Positions 23,801 through 37,530 of a stretch of 64,000 nt of DNA are shown one piece after another (position 1 is the first letter of the stretch; each line of letters begins with the position of its first letter). This DNA comes from Ulva prolifera (lineage: Eukaryota; Chlorophyta; Ulvophyceae; Ulvales; Ulvaceae), in NCBI GenBank assembly GCA_023078555.1, contig CM041198.1, positions 11,785,874-11,849,873 of the forward strand, read 5' to 3'. The position numbers and the translations under genes were made by a program. The notes under the pieces are model-generated. The model was not told where the DNA came from. It saw only the letters and a list, made by a program, of their open reading frames with translations, and searched no databases.

Positions 23801-26800
23801 ATGCGGCCGGCAGCATCACCGCCGTCCGACATGGACTCCCTTCCAATGGAGCTCGTCTGAGAAAGCCCCCCCAGCATCATGTCAGCGCCCTGGAGCTCAT
23901 TGTTGAAGAACTCGAATGCCTCCAGGCGTCGCCCGCCTGGAATGTCGTCCTGGACATCCGGCAGCCATGCACCTGAGGCCCCCCCCGCTGCTTCGTTCTC
24001 AGACCGCACCAGAGCGCCCAGCAGAGCACTTTCTTGCTGTGCATCAACACCATCATCCAGCGGCAGTCCATCTGCAAGACCAGTGCGGCCAGCTGCGGCG
24101 TACTTGCGGCTGATATCTGTAGTCCCTGGCTCCGCAAAGGCATCGATGAATTGCGCCAGCCTAGCAGTGGCCGCGGCCGCGACGGTCGCCATGCATACTT
24201 CAGCCACACACATGCTTGCCTCATCGCAGAGGCTCTGCACTGCAGCCGGAGGGACAGAGATATTAGTGACGGACAAGGTGTTTCGAGCCCGAGCGACTGG
24301 CGATGCTGCAGCTGCCGAGGCATGGCTGCGGCCGCGCCCTCTGCCACGGCCTCCGCCTCGGCCTGACCTGCTTCTTGCTGTAAGTCCGTCAGTGTCCCAG
24401 GCGCTTTGAGCTGGCGGGGTCAGTGCGGCCTCAGGTATCCTGTGCATAGCTGCTTCGAATATGCCATCAATGGCAAAGATGGCGGACACGTCGCTCCAGA
24501 TGCTGTTGAGCTGCGCGGGCCACGTCGGAGGCTCGTCTGCCTGCACCTGTGTGTCGGCACCCACCCCAGAGTCGTCCCAGATGCTTCCCAGCCCGGCCGG
24601 AGTGGCAGAGAGCCAGGACGATGAGGCCTCTGGCTTGCCCCAGATGCTCGACGATCCCCACAAGCCCCCGCCCAATGACCCTGAGAAGAAGGCTGTGCCG
24701 GCAGGAGCTGGGCGCTGGCTCTGTTGCCGCGTCTCACCAGTGTACCAGCTCAGTGGGACGCGCAGCACCTCGCCCATGGACTCGCGAGGCTCAAGCGAAG
24801 TCAGCAGCGATGAGAACTCACCCAGCGCGCCGCAGACGAGCGGCCCGATGGTCTCGGCAGACCTGAGCAGGCTTTCCTTCACCGCCTGAGCTGCGAGCAC
24901 TGCATCAATGTCGAGGGCTGTCCCTGCTGCGCAAAGCTTCTCTGCGTTGTAGTCACCCGTGATGCGGGATTCCACTGCCGCGTGCAGAGCTGCTCGCCTC
25001 CCAAGAGTCGCCATCAACTCCCGGACACGCTGCAGAACCGCTGACACAGCGATCGCCACTGCCTGCTGCAGCTCGGCTGTCAGCGAGACACGCCGCGCAA
25101 TGGCGCTTTGTAGCGTGAACAGCCGCTGCTGTAGTGCCTGCTCATGGCTGCCATTGTCGGCCGTGTGAGCTGCCCCACCTGCTGATGCGCCGCTTCTGCC
25201 GGGGAACTGTGACAAAGTCTGCTGCACCTCCCGCAGCTCTGCTTCACAGCTGTCCAACAGGCTGCGGTACTGCTGCTCTTTCTGGTGCGCTGAGAGCAGC
25301 TGCTGCACCTCGTGCCGCAGGCCAGTGGCGGATTCATGGAAGACCTGGTGGAAGTAGTGGACGGCGTGAACGGGATCATCGTGCAGTGACTGTGCCATTG
25401 GGCTGCCGGGGGCACCCTTCGCCCCGCCGCCGGCAATGGGTGTCAGCTTCACTGCGAGAATGCTGGGACAGAAAGCCTGTGTCAGGAAAGAGTGCAGTGC
25501 TGCAGCCCGGCTTGCAGTGGCTGACAGGCCGCGAACGTCCTGTGCAGCCTCTTGCAGAAGCTTCACATGCGGTTCAGCAGATATGAGTGCCGAATGGAGC
25601 GGCGCGACGCTCAGCAGCTCCCGTGCGGCAGGGTCCTGAGCGAGGTCAGCCAGGGCATCAGCCACATCTGATAGCACTCGGCACAGCTCTCCGTCGACCA
25701 GCAGGGTGGTGGCGTTGGGGTGCAGCGCCGCCAGCTGGCTCTGCTGGTCTGTCCGCATGCCCGCGAAAGCTACTGCCGCTGTCGGCGAAGCGGCGTGCTG
25801 CGCCCAGACATCGGACTGCCCCGTTGCAGGCGGCACACGCCAGCGGCGCTCCGCATGCACCTCCGCACGGCACACGTGCAGCTGCTGCATCGCCGATGCC
25901 GTCGTGGTGATGACCGTCGACACGGACTCCACGACCCCCCGCTGCAGCACCATCCGGCAGCCTTGCGCGAGGCCAATCAGCCTCGCGGCCACGGTCAGCC
26001 GCCCCGCTGGCAGGTTCGAGCGCTCCTCAGGTGCGGCAGGGGCATGCTGTAGGATCGAGACCACCGCAAGCAGCGGTGCGATCGTGCGCTGAATCACAGC
26101 TGAGTCGCACACTGGAGCCTGCATGAGTGCTTCAGCGATGCCCCGTTCATCCACAGACCCAGAGGTAGCCTGCGACAGGCCACGTAACACGCGGAGCCAC
26201 GCAGAGTGGTGGCAGCTGTTTGTGTACGTTGCGCCCGGAAGCTTGGGCACATGGACTGTGTAGTTCTTGATTGAGCTGGTGAGGGCTACGTGCGCCTTGT
26301 CATGCGCTGCCCAAGCCATCGATAGCCAGTCGTCTGCTGCACGGCAGGCTTGAAGGGTAGGATGGGGGATAGCGCGGATCGCCGATCGCAGAGCAGGGTC
26401 TTGGCTCTGCGTCATTAGAGTGCAGAGGCAGTCGGCGCTGCTCCCTGTGCTACCCTGCAGCAGCCAGCATGATTACAGCGAGCTTCCGCAGTTCACATAG
26501 CTTGGCTGCACTCTTGACGCTGCAAAGACTGATCTTGGCCCCTGACTCCTACGTACGAGGGTCTTGGGTAGGGGCTTGCATGGACCATAACATCACTGTG
26601 CAAATGCATGGCTGTTTGTACTGGAACATCTTTCAACGACCTGCATGGGCTTTCCATATACACAGCGCAGACAAATGTACGCGCGATCATAGCCCAGGGC
26701 ATGTTGACAGTGGCAAACCCGGCTGTGATGACTCACTCGCGGGAGCTTCGCAGGGTCAAGTCACGCACCTGCCGTGCTTGTGCCGTGACCAGTGTCAGTG

Positions 26801-29800
26801 GCATTGGAGCATGATCAGAGGACCAGCGCTCAGGAGGAGCCCGCAAGGGCGGCGGCAGCCGGGGAGGGGCGAGGGGGTCTGCATCGCGCAGTCCCAGAGC
26901 CTGCCACACTTGGACAAATCGCGCTTCTTCAGCTCGCAGCTGCTGCAGTCCCCCCGTGACTTGTGGTCCGAGAGTCTGGAGTGCATGCGTGTGTTGGTCA
27001 TATGCGCGCTGTGACTCGTTCAGGGCTGCATGCAACTCCTTCTCCCGAGCTTCAGCCATTGCAAGAACCCCTTGGAGCCTGCAGATGTACCAACATCACT
27101 AGACAATGGCGCTGCTGCCCTTCACCGATGGCAGGGGTGCGAACAAGCACAGTCCCCTTATTGTGCAAGCTCTGTCCAACGTCCGTTCCCCTGACAGCAA
27201 GCAGTAGCTATGTGCAGACATGTGTCGAGAATCGGATGATCAACACTCGATGAACGAAGATGCAGCAACTGCGCTGCCCAAGAGCACAGTCCTACACACA
27301 CTTCTCGGTAAGGTAAGCATAGCATCAGTAGACAGAACGGGTCGTACGACTGGCCAGCCTCCAGCTTTGTCCGGGAATCTTGTTCAAGGTCGGTTGCTTC
27401 ACGAACAGACTGCAGGGCAGTGAGAGCGGCCGCTCCATGAGAGTGCCACGCCTCTGACATCCGCTGCAGCCGCGCTGGGAGCAGCTCCTGCATGTGCGCC
27501 AGCCACAAGTTCAGCGCCATCGCAGAGTCCAGGCGCTTGTCAGCCGCCGCAGCCCGCTTGGCCGCAATCCAGTCCACGCTCGGATCCAGAACAACAGCAT
27601 CTAGCAGAGCCGTTATGGTCGAGCTGCCGCTGCGTGCAGCAGCTAGCGCAATTGCAGCATCAGACGAAAATGATCCCTGCACATCATATCCATGCATGTC
27701 ATTTGTAAATATATGTTCCTAGGACGGCACAGCGGCGATTGAAAACTTCAGTGCGGGCAGGCTGTCCACGACATGCTGAAGGACCGCTGAACGAATGCTC
27801 GAGCAGGTCGTCGCAGATTTCTATTGCAGGTGCAGTGTGGCAGTGTAGAAGCTGCGCACCTGTGCACCGAGTGGTCCCAGGGCGGCTACTAGCATCTGTG
27901 TGAGCCGGAACGGCACCAACTCGGGAATCCGAAGCGAAGCGCCCTGATCAAAGCAAACTGATGAGTCGACATGCACAATCTGACCTGAGCCCTGGACAAG
28001 CAGGATGTTGTTCAGGTGACGGTCACCGATGCCGAGAAGGTAGCTCGCGACAGATGAGAGCGCAAGGGACGATGTGTAGCGGCGGTGCATGCCCCACCAC
28101 TGGGCCGCATCGTGCGCTGATGCAAACAGCTCGCTCGTGAGCAGCTGCGCAGGCACCTTGCGCACCAGCTGCGCATGGACCTTATGCAGCACTGCAGCGG
28201 GCCACTCCTTGCGCGGCAGCTGCGGAGCAAGGCCAGCCTGCCTGAGCTCATGCTGCAGCACGGAGTAGAACAGCTCAGACGGCTTCATGACGACGGCATC
28301 TGGAGCATTGATCGAGCCATTCTGCCGATCTCCAGCGGCACCTGGTGCGCCAGGTTCTCCCTTTGACACAGCATCTGCGCTGCGGAGCGCCCCGGCAGTA
28401 GTAGCGCCTGGAGCAGCGCCACTTTGCTGAGTTACCCCCTTCGTCTTGGAGTCCGTGGCGTCTGCTGCTAGAAGAGGAAACTGTGCGCCCCCCAGGTCTA
28501 GCATCACCTTCGTAGCCTGCTCCAAAGCACGTTCGTGTGCAGCTGCTGCGTCCGTAGAGCAGGGATTCCGTGGGGTCAGCGCAGGTGCTGGAGCGGGGGC
28601 CGCGACACGCCCCCGGCCTCGGCCCCTGCCCTTGATGTTCCGCCCTCTGCCCCTGCCGCCACGACCTCCGCCGCCGCTGTCGAGGTGGCCCGAAGCAGCC
28701 TCCAACGTCTCAGCGGCTGTAGGAGGTGCATCGTGGCGGTGTGCGACCTGAGACGCTGCCGTGGCAGCGCCATGCGCAGCATAGCGGTCACGGAGTCTGG
28801 ACTGCCAGCCCTTGAACACATCGAACAGAGTGGTCGACTTGGGAACCCACTGAACCAGCCCCATGGACGCACCCAGTGGAGTGACGTTCAATGTTAGCAG
28901 CTGCAGCTCGTCCAGTGCCGCTGCCTTCTGATATGCCGCGCCGACGCCGCTGGTATGGCATTGCACCGCAGATCCCGGTGAAACAGCGTCAGTGACGTGC
29001 CTACGGAGGCACGAGTTGATACATGACAGGAGCTGCTGCATGCGTTGTTCTTGCTGCAGGTCCTCACCTCCCTTGAGCAGAAAACGGTAGCGGCGGCCGT
29101 TTGAGCCAACAAGGTCAATGCGTTTGGGGCGAGTCTTGGATGGAAGTAGATACACCTTGGGGTCTACTCCCACCACGAAACAGTCATCTGCACAAAGCAC
29201 CGCCTCTGCTGTCTCGAAGTGCATCTTTACCAAGGTTGTGGCACCAGGTGTCCATGAGAAATGGTCAGCACATGTGGCAACGTCACAGAGAGGGCAGGGC
29301 GCACGTTCATGACCTGGTATTGGCAGGCTGGCTTCCATGGGAACGCTGATCAGAGAAGGCGAGAAGTTGGCAAGGTCGATGTAAGGACCCGGAACGAGCT
29401 GCATCAGGCCTTGAGCTAGCTCTTCCAGTGCCCGCAGCTTGGGGGGGAAATCTGCTTCGACAGTGGCAGCATCTGGCGCAAACTCCAATTGTTGCACGGC
29501 CGCCTCCAACGCGGGAACAAACTTTGCTGCAATGGATTGCTCGTGCGGGGTGCTGTGGGACCGTGAACTCCAGTCCTGCAGCTTGAGACACGTTCAGGGA
29601 TGGGCTCAATCTGTAAGACGATTGTACCCACTCGGTGATTTGCACCTCGACGCAATGCGGCAGATCTTCGCACGGAGGCATTTTTGTGCTAGCAATTCCA
29701 TGACCCCACCGTCCATTAGGCAAGCAGATGCAAGCAATTTGGATGCTTCCTTCAACACGCCATGTAAAAACCTTCAACACGCCATGTTACAATGCGCCGC

Positions 29801-32800
29801 AACACCCGCTCTGCAGCACCTGCCTGGAAGCTGATACAAATGAACCTCGCACCTGCAGCAGCCGTCGAAGATCTGACACAGCATTTGCCAGCAACGTGGA
29901 GTATCGGCGCTGCCAGATCACGGCACTACTGGCAGCCTCGATTGCGCTGGCGGACTGTGCTCGGGCGGCCTCGGTCCTCAAGGTGACTAGGCGCCGCCGG
30001 ATCTCCACAATAGCAGCCTGCAGCGTGAGCTGCCACTCCTCTGCAGCCACAAGGGTCACCCGACGAAGACCTGCCAGCAGAGACCGGCACTCTGCAACTC
30101 GCGATGGATGACCCTTCGCGACCGCACCAAGCAATTCTTGCAGTTCTTCAGGCTGCGACTCTGTGCCTGCACTCTCACATTGCGCTGAAGAATGTGGCAG
30201 AATGATGCCAGCTATGTGCCTGGGGGTTCCAGGATGATGCTGATAAAACGTGCGAAGAAGAGGGGCCGCAGAAGTGTGCACATGTGCAGATGCACTAGCT
30301 GTGACGAATCGGGAGACTGAGCAACACTGACCTTCGGAATACAGAAGTGGCACAAACAGTAACGCAAACACAGCAGCTTGCAGTGCGCACCATTTGCGCC
30401 GATCGATGCATTGGCAACTACTGTGTACAGCACCGCTGCAGGTGCAGGCTCTGCCAGGGCTGCGAGGGTTTTGGTTGCAAAGGCACGGACATGCTGTTGT
30501 GAGTGATGAAGCTGCACGAAGAGCTGCGGCGCAACGACCTCCCACGCAATCGCTGGCACCATCTGCATCGCTGCCTCCAGCTGAGACTGCATTCCATGCT
30601 TGTGGTAGTGGATCGCCAGATGCAGCAGGCGCAGGACGAGCCGAGGCTGGTCAACTCCCCCTTGAGGCAAGGACAGTGCCAGCACGCGGGAGTACGCCAG
30701 CGCAACATGCTGGTAGCATAACCGCTCCTCCTCCGAGAGCTCTGGCTCAGAGGGTGCCCCTGCAGCGGCAAGACCGCTGCTCGCTGAGTCTGAAGTGCGC
30801 GGCGGGCGCCGGGAGTGCCGTAGCTGGCGCGCATGGGAGTACACCCAGTCGCCAAAGCGGAGCCAAGCACTCTGCAGCTCCCGACCCAAGGACACTGCCG
30901 CAGCTGCCATGCACGTCAATGCTGGGGCGGACTGGGCTGCGGTGGTCGACAGCAAGCCTGACAGATCGACTCCTGCGGCCTTGGCTTCAGAGCTGCCGTC
31001 GCCTGTCAGCTGCCGATGGAGCAGCTGCGTCATGGAGGGTTCGGTCAGGATGTGGTGCAGTTCAGAGGCCCAAGGAGGGGACCAGCTGCGTTGCTGTGGG
31101 GCAGCTTGCAGCGTCCAGGAGCACAGCTGCTGTGTGCTGGCAGCAAGTGCATGGTGAGCGGTAGTCAGGGTGTGAGCGCCACCACTCTTCAATACTGGAA
31201 CCATGAGTGGACCCCCAGGCTGCAAGCAGTGGTGCAGGGACGCCCAGAGCTCTTCAAGTGCTGAGGGTGTGTCCAGCGGAGCAAGCCCGGTCGACGTAAC
31301 GGTGAATGGCCGCTGTGGACCAGCGCGCTTTGCAGGAGCACCGTCACTGATGCTGTCCAGAAGATCTGCTGGCAGAAGCGCGTCCAATGAGGCCTCTTTG
31401 GAGACCCCGGAGCTGGAAGCTACAGCCGGCCGATTGCGGCCGCCACCGCTGTGCTTGGCATGCGCAGCCAGCTGGTATCGCAGCTTCTGCAGCTGCAATC
31501 GTAGAAGACACTCCTGAATGTGGACAGAAGTGCGGGCAGACGAGCCTGCCACCAGCAGCGGAGCTACAACATCACTCTGCATGAGATGTGTGAGCAAGCG
31601 TCGTGCTGCATCAGGATTTGCACCCTGCAGTGCGGCAGTGATACTGCGCTCACCCACTGTCAACAGCACCTGCACATATATGGCATGTGACCAAATCTCT
31701 GGGTCAGATTGAGCAGACACAGCCAGACACAATGACCGACAGCGAGAAAACGTTGAGCAGGCCTGCTCAAGAACTGTTCTTCAATAATTCACCCTCGATA
31801 CAGACAGGTAAGCAATTGTTCACAGTCACACGGTCGCCAGGCACAAACCTGCAGAGCAGCCTCCTTGGTTGGGAGCTTGGAGTTGGCGCCAGCAGTGCTG
31901 ACCACAGAGTATTCTTGAGCGCTTGCAAGCTTACAAGCTACACTGAATATCAGTGTATGCAAGGGCAGCTGTGCGGCATTCAGAGCAGCCTTGTGGCCCC
32001 CAGAGAATGCAGTCTGCAGTGGTTCAGACAGTATGCAGCTTCTTCGCTGCAGTGAATCACAAGCCACAAGTGCAGTGGAGCCCTGAACATCGACTGCCAG
32101 GACAGACGATGCCGCAAGCAGATGCTGGCATGGATCCTGAGCTGCAGTGGCTTCATCCTGCCACACAGGTAGCTTGGGCGCAGCTGCACCAGGCGGCAGC
32201 CGAGCAATCAGGAGCTGAGTCATTGCTGCTCCCGTGTGCATCAGGGAGACATATTCTGCTGCCATGTTTGCGCTCACAGGTGCAACGGAGCAAGTGATTT
32301 CTCGCAAAACATTGTCAAACACCTCCCCAAGACTCCTCACGGTGTTTGCAATGTTCTGCGGTTGTCCGACCCGAGGTGGTGCAGGGAATAGTGCTGACAC
32401 GGCTGCATGGGCCTTCATCACTGGCTCATCCAGCATGGCCGCCACATTCAAAGGCTTGGAGCTGGTTTGCAGTCTGCCCTGAGACTCTTCAGCGGCATCC
32501 GGTGAGGTGGCGACAGGCTGCCATACTTGCAGCCCTTGGATCCTACTTTGCACCTCAAAACCGGCAGACACAGGACCGCCCTGCCCCTGCCAGCCTTCCC
32601 GCAGCTGCTTCCAGTCACTCAATGCAGCATAGCATCGCGCAATCTGCTGCATGCAGAATCTCGAGTGCTCCGACGGCACAGCCGGTGCTATCATGCCAGC
32701 ACTCAGTGCAGCATTGAACTGCAGAACCGCCTCCTCGTATCGACCTTCAGCTCTCATAGCTGAGCCCAGCACATACGCCATCAAGTCAGCGGCATTGGTC

Positions 32801-35800
32801 TGGCGGCCAGCGGACATATGCGCTGCTGCGGGGTCATTTTCTTGCGCCTCTTGTGCCTGCGCCTGCTCCTCCAGCTCAGTCAGCTGCTTCAGGACTGGCT
32901 CCAGAGCAGCAGACAGCACTGCGTGCAGCCTCCGCAGTTCTGTGGTCTCCTGCAACTCCTCAAAGATCCCACACAGCAGATATGCAAGCTGCATTGCTGA
33001 TAGAAGCAGCCTTTTTGGAAGCTTCAGTGCAGCTGCGCCATCATCTTTTGCGGGCGCTGATGCTAGTGGCTCTTCTGTCGCAGCCGGTGCTTCGATGCCG
33101 CTAGACGATCTCTTCTGCTCTTGCGCTTCTGCCTTCCGCTGATACTGCACCTTTACGACTGATCTGGGCTTCGAGGCTTCTGGAGGATGCTGTGGTCGCA
33201 GAATTTTGATTGGCTTGGGTGCCATTGCTTCAATACCACCCACATCCACAGCGCTGGCCTGCCCGCTGCGATCCGTCTTCGCAGCTGCCTCATCTGTCTC
33301 GGACACTCTCTTAGCAGACGATGCAATGGCAAAATGCCGTGTTGCGCTGAGGAGCTGCAGCAGCCACGTGAATGCTGCATGAAGAGCAACATGCTGTGAT
33401 GCAGCCACAAAAGCGACACGTGCTCGGAGCTCGCATGTGCGCAACATCCATTTGTCTGTCTCTGAGCGGTTGACGAAGAAGTAGAGCTGGGCAACATCCG
33501 AAACGGTCTGCCTCGTGCGCAGCTGGCTGCCTGCAGTGACCAAAAGTGGTCAATCGTAGGCGGTTTAAGTACATGTGATCTCCAGACTCTGGCGCAGGGA
33601 TCAAGAGTCTTCAGGACTCACACACGAGATCTGGGGTACTGCGCTCAACAATGCAACCACTCTAGTAGGGCAGGATCAAGAGCTTGGGCGTGGACCCGGG
33701 CCGTACCAGTGTGTGCGAGATGAAAACGCTGCTGTAGCAAGAAAAGGAGCTCGGCCACAGCAGACCCTGCGCTGTTGACCTGAAGGGCTGGCCATGATGG
33801 GAGTACACAGCAATCGACGGGCCTGTCCAGGAACATCAAGTTGAAGCTTGATTCATTCTCTGACGCAGGTGATTGCTTTGGACGGACAGCATGCCTCAGG
33901 CTGTGTTCAAGGCTCATCAGAGCTTGGCCAGCACCACCACTGGTCGACTTGAATCGGCAGTCCACAAGGCTTGCAGCGATTGCCTGCAGGGCGTCCACAC
34001 GAACTGCCGACCATGTTGCACTGTGACAGTGTCGCTCTTGGATTGCTGCAATGCATGTAGCCCATGCGCGATGTCGTTCAGCTTGAAGACCCTTCTCACC
34101 ACCTGCATGCAGGCAAAAGGTCAAACAGAGCTGCAACGTGGCATGACAACACACGACTGCTACTTGCGTAATCTACCCTAGCACAACTGCGGTGATTTGG
34201 GCTCAGCATTGCGATTGGCGTCGCAGGAACCCCACAGCAGTGCTGACATCACTGATCTGCCGCATATCTACGGGCAGACGGACGCACCAGGGGCCAAGAG
34301 GACCTTTGCAGACGTTGCATCACCATTTGCTAGCTGCATCAGGGATATCAGGAATGAATTTGCCAGCGATGGTTGAAGCGATGTGTGTCGATACCGCTTT
34401 TGGGCATTTGAGAGCAATGCATCCACTCCTGCCTGGACAGCGGCAGCTGCGACGGCCATGCCACGAGAGTCGGCCGTAACGACATTCGCCTGCTTTGAAA
34501 GCCTATGCGCACTGCACGGTGCACCATGGATCACCGGCAGGAGCTGCTCATGTGAGCTGCTGTCAATGCCGCTTCCTGTCAACGCCAGCAGCACCAGCTG
34601 GGCCCGTGCAGCATCGGGCACATTGCTGCAACCCATCAGTGTACGCATCAACGATGCAGCCGCGCCCAGCAGAACTTGACCCACCTTCCGTGATCGCTTT
34701 GGCACATGATCTGATGACTGAGAGGAGTCAGGTTGGGGTGCCGGACCCTCTGGACTGGGCAGTATTTGCGCACCCACACTGCAGCCCGCGGAGCAGGCAA
34801 ATGCCTTTGCAATGACAAGATCCACACAGGCAGCAGCAGTGTTCACGGCCGATGGGCACCGGCGCAGCACGTGTGGAAGCAGCTGCACCATCATGCTGCA
34901 TAGAGCTGACACATGTGCCAGAGGGTCGACGGAGTCCTGATCTGCCTTTTCAGGCTCTGTAGCATCGTCGCTCGAATCCTCGTGCTGCAACAGGTCTGCC
35001 TGCAAGCAATGCTGCAAGAGCAGAGCAGCTGCGATCCGGTATGTGGTGGCAGCACAGCTGTGCACGGAGACATGAGATGCAAGCTGAGACCGCATGGCCA
35101 TGTTTGCAGCAGATGCTGACAGGTGGAGCATTTGCAGCTTGTCTTGCAAGGGGATCCCATCTGTGTCCAGCGACTGCTCAACCATAGCATCGCCTTCATG
35201 TGGTGCTTGATGAGTGTCCTGGCCGGAGCTGCGCGCAGATGCTGAGTCTGCAACGGGCTCAGATGCGGGGATGTCAATCACAGGAAGCATGCTTCCATAT
35301 GCCGTAGGCATGCACAGGGCGACGTTCAGAGAGCAGAGCTCTTGGTCGAGCTGCAGCAGTGCTGGCAGCGGCAGAGACTGGCGCCGCAAGGCGGTCTGTA
35401 GCAGGTGCACGCAGAAGAGGAACTGAAACCTGCCACGCAACTGCTCGCCTGGCGATGGCAGCTCAGCCTTAGCTCTCCCGTCGCCGTGCTTGCCTAGCTC
35501 ATGCATTGAGCGTTGCACGGCACCCCGCAAGAATCTGCTGACTTGACATGTGGCCGAGGCACCGGCCCGGTGTGTCACAAGGCTCAGGAGCAACGCCGCA
35601 ATGCCGCGGCTAGCTTCAGGCATCTCAGGGCAGGCCTGCTGTAGCACTATGCGGCATTGTGTGAGGTGCAGCCGCCACAGCTGTGCAGCCCAGCTCAAGG
35701 CCTTCGGATTGTCTCTTGTGCCTGCCGCCACCACCTCGGTGCTGGCAGCCCCAACGGCATGTCTCATCTCTTCAACAGGCGTGCAGAATGGACCTATCGG

Positions 35801-37530
35801 CTCGAGCATGGGGATAGCAACTGATAGCAGCGTCCAGGACGCCGGTGCTGCAACTTTGCTGCATGCTGCGAGCGAGACAGAGACTCGCTCACTGACAGAC
35901 GAGGTGGAGATCGAGGATTGCCCGGAGACAAAGTCAATCCCAACCATGAGGCTTGGCAGCAGGAACATGGCCAGCCACAATGGGAGGCTGTGCGCAACAG
36001 GGTTGCCGCTGGAATCACCGTCGCCAGCTGCATGTGAGTCATGGCCATGTACCACCTTGCTGAGGACATTCTTGAATGCGCAGTCGACCATGCAAACAAC
36101 TGCATCATCTATGCCCTCATGCACGGTCCGCGATGTCGGGTCACGCCCAGCTGCGGCGGGCGTTTGCACCACAGCTGTGTGCCAGGACATAGGGACAGCA
36201 GGTGGGACACATTGGTGCAGAGAAGACGTTGTGCAGGGGCGCTCTAGAGCTTTGGCGATTCCATGCACAGGCGCAACTCGCTGCATAAGGGCAAGCCATA
36301 CCGTCGCATACTGCAAACATGCTTGTACAAGCACTGGCGGAGGCGGGCAACCTTGCTGTGGACGGGCAGCCTCACTCACCACCACATCGCTGAATGAGAT
36401 GAGCATGGAGAGTTGGTGTGCCATGAGATCGACAGAGAGGGCCACTGTTTGAGAAGGGTTGTGGTGCAACACAGTTGCTAGTGCTGCGAGAATCCCCGAA
36501 AGAACGAAAAATCGCATCTGTGGGCGGAGCTCGTCTGTGGCAACTGTTGCCGCACAGGTTGGTAGAGAAGCGACAATTCCTTGCATGTCTGCTGAGACAG
36601 ATGCAATGATGTTGCATACTGGCTGCGGAGCGAAATGCCATCCTGTGCCTGACGATTGTAGCACCTTGTGCATCAGTGCCCTGCAGCAGTGTGAGGGGCG
36701 CATCTAGAAAAGTTTCACAGGGGAGCATTGCATTGCTTGAGCACATTTGATTGGGAGTAGCCACACCTGCATGGCTGGGTGCTCGACGGATCCACTGACC
36801 AACCAAGGAACACATCAATGATGTCGGGCAGCAGAGCGCCGGTGTCATCCGCACGCATGAGCTGGATCGCATCAAGCAGCACCTCTAAGTAGGCATGCAG
36901 GTGACTTGCATCAGTCGATGGAGAGTCCAGAAGTGACTGTATAGTCTTTGTGACTTGCAGGGCAGCAGAAGGTTGTAGCTCCGCTGGACAGCAGTGCATG
37001 AACTGCTGTATGGCTCGCAGCACCAATGGGTGCTGGCTATCTGTGACCTTGTAGCGCGCATGACGACAAGGCTGTCCCTTCAAGATTCCTTCGGCCCATT
37101 CCAGCAGGACAGTGGAATGAAGTTGTGTAGAGACAGCCGGGCCACCGGATCTGTGCGATGCACCAGGCCCGGCAGCACTTTCCCTGCCGCCCCGCTGCGG
37201 CCGCTTACCCTCAGATTTACCTCGCTGCTGGATTGTAGCGCCCTGGCTGTGGTATATAGCTGCTCCCAGTGCCCCAACGCAGATCGATGCTGCCTGTGCG
37301 ACCCTCTCCGACTCCATAAAGAGCATCTTGGGTATCTCTCCCCACAAGTGCCCCAGCAACGACCGGGAATGCTTCTTCCTACATTCTTGCAGCTCATTCA
37401 GATGTGTATCTGGGCACAGCCGGGAGAGTTGCTCAGCTTGCAGAGGTGACTGATCACCATTCATGAATGTGGGAGACACGTTTCCATGCGGAGGTCCGTG
37501 TGCACAAAGCCGGCAGTCTGTGCCAATCAT
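20817..37530 (-). CDS. SMG1: SMG1 phosphatidylinositol-3-kinase-related kinase (nonsense-mediated decay)
   Basis: Very large PIKK, about 4,000 residues in many exons, that phosphorylates UPF1 in nonsense-mediated decay. N-terminal HEAT solenoid: 37.5-33.6 kb (LLPDIIDVFLGWSVDPSS, as in animal SMG1). FAT region: 33.5-29.8 kb (IARCYAALSDWKQLREGW; IAWEVVAPQLFVQLHHSQ). Kinase domain: c.29.4-27.8 kb, with N-lobe lysine in RYRFLLKGGEDL, catalytic loop GIGDRHLNNILL (c.28000-28035) and metal-site IVHVDSSVCF, the SMG1 replacement for DFG. About 7 kb of C-terminal insertion follows, then a FATC domain ending RMYEGWMPWL at 20817. Two RGG-type boxes are present: 28605-28682, inside the kinase domain, and c.24320-24375, in the insertion. 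Intron borders were not all resolved. The 5' end is uncertain: the first exon with HEAT-like coding runs to about 37450-37530, and further short exons up to 37.9 kb are possible. Confidence 0.9.
29749..29787. repeat. 17-bp direct repeat in an SMG1 intron
   Basis: CCTTCAACACGCCATGT occurs at 29749-29765 and again at 29771-29787, five bases apart. It lies between the kinase exon and the exon covering c.30150-29830. Looks like a small local duplication. Confidence 0.6.

Noticed and set aside
35550-36452. Plus-strand open frame of 300 codons
   Set aside because: Antisense to a SMG1 HEAT exon; cysteine- and threonine-rich nonsense without domains.
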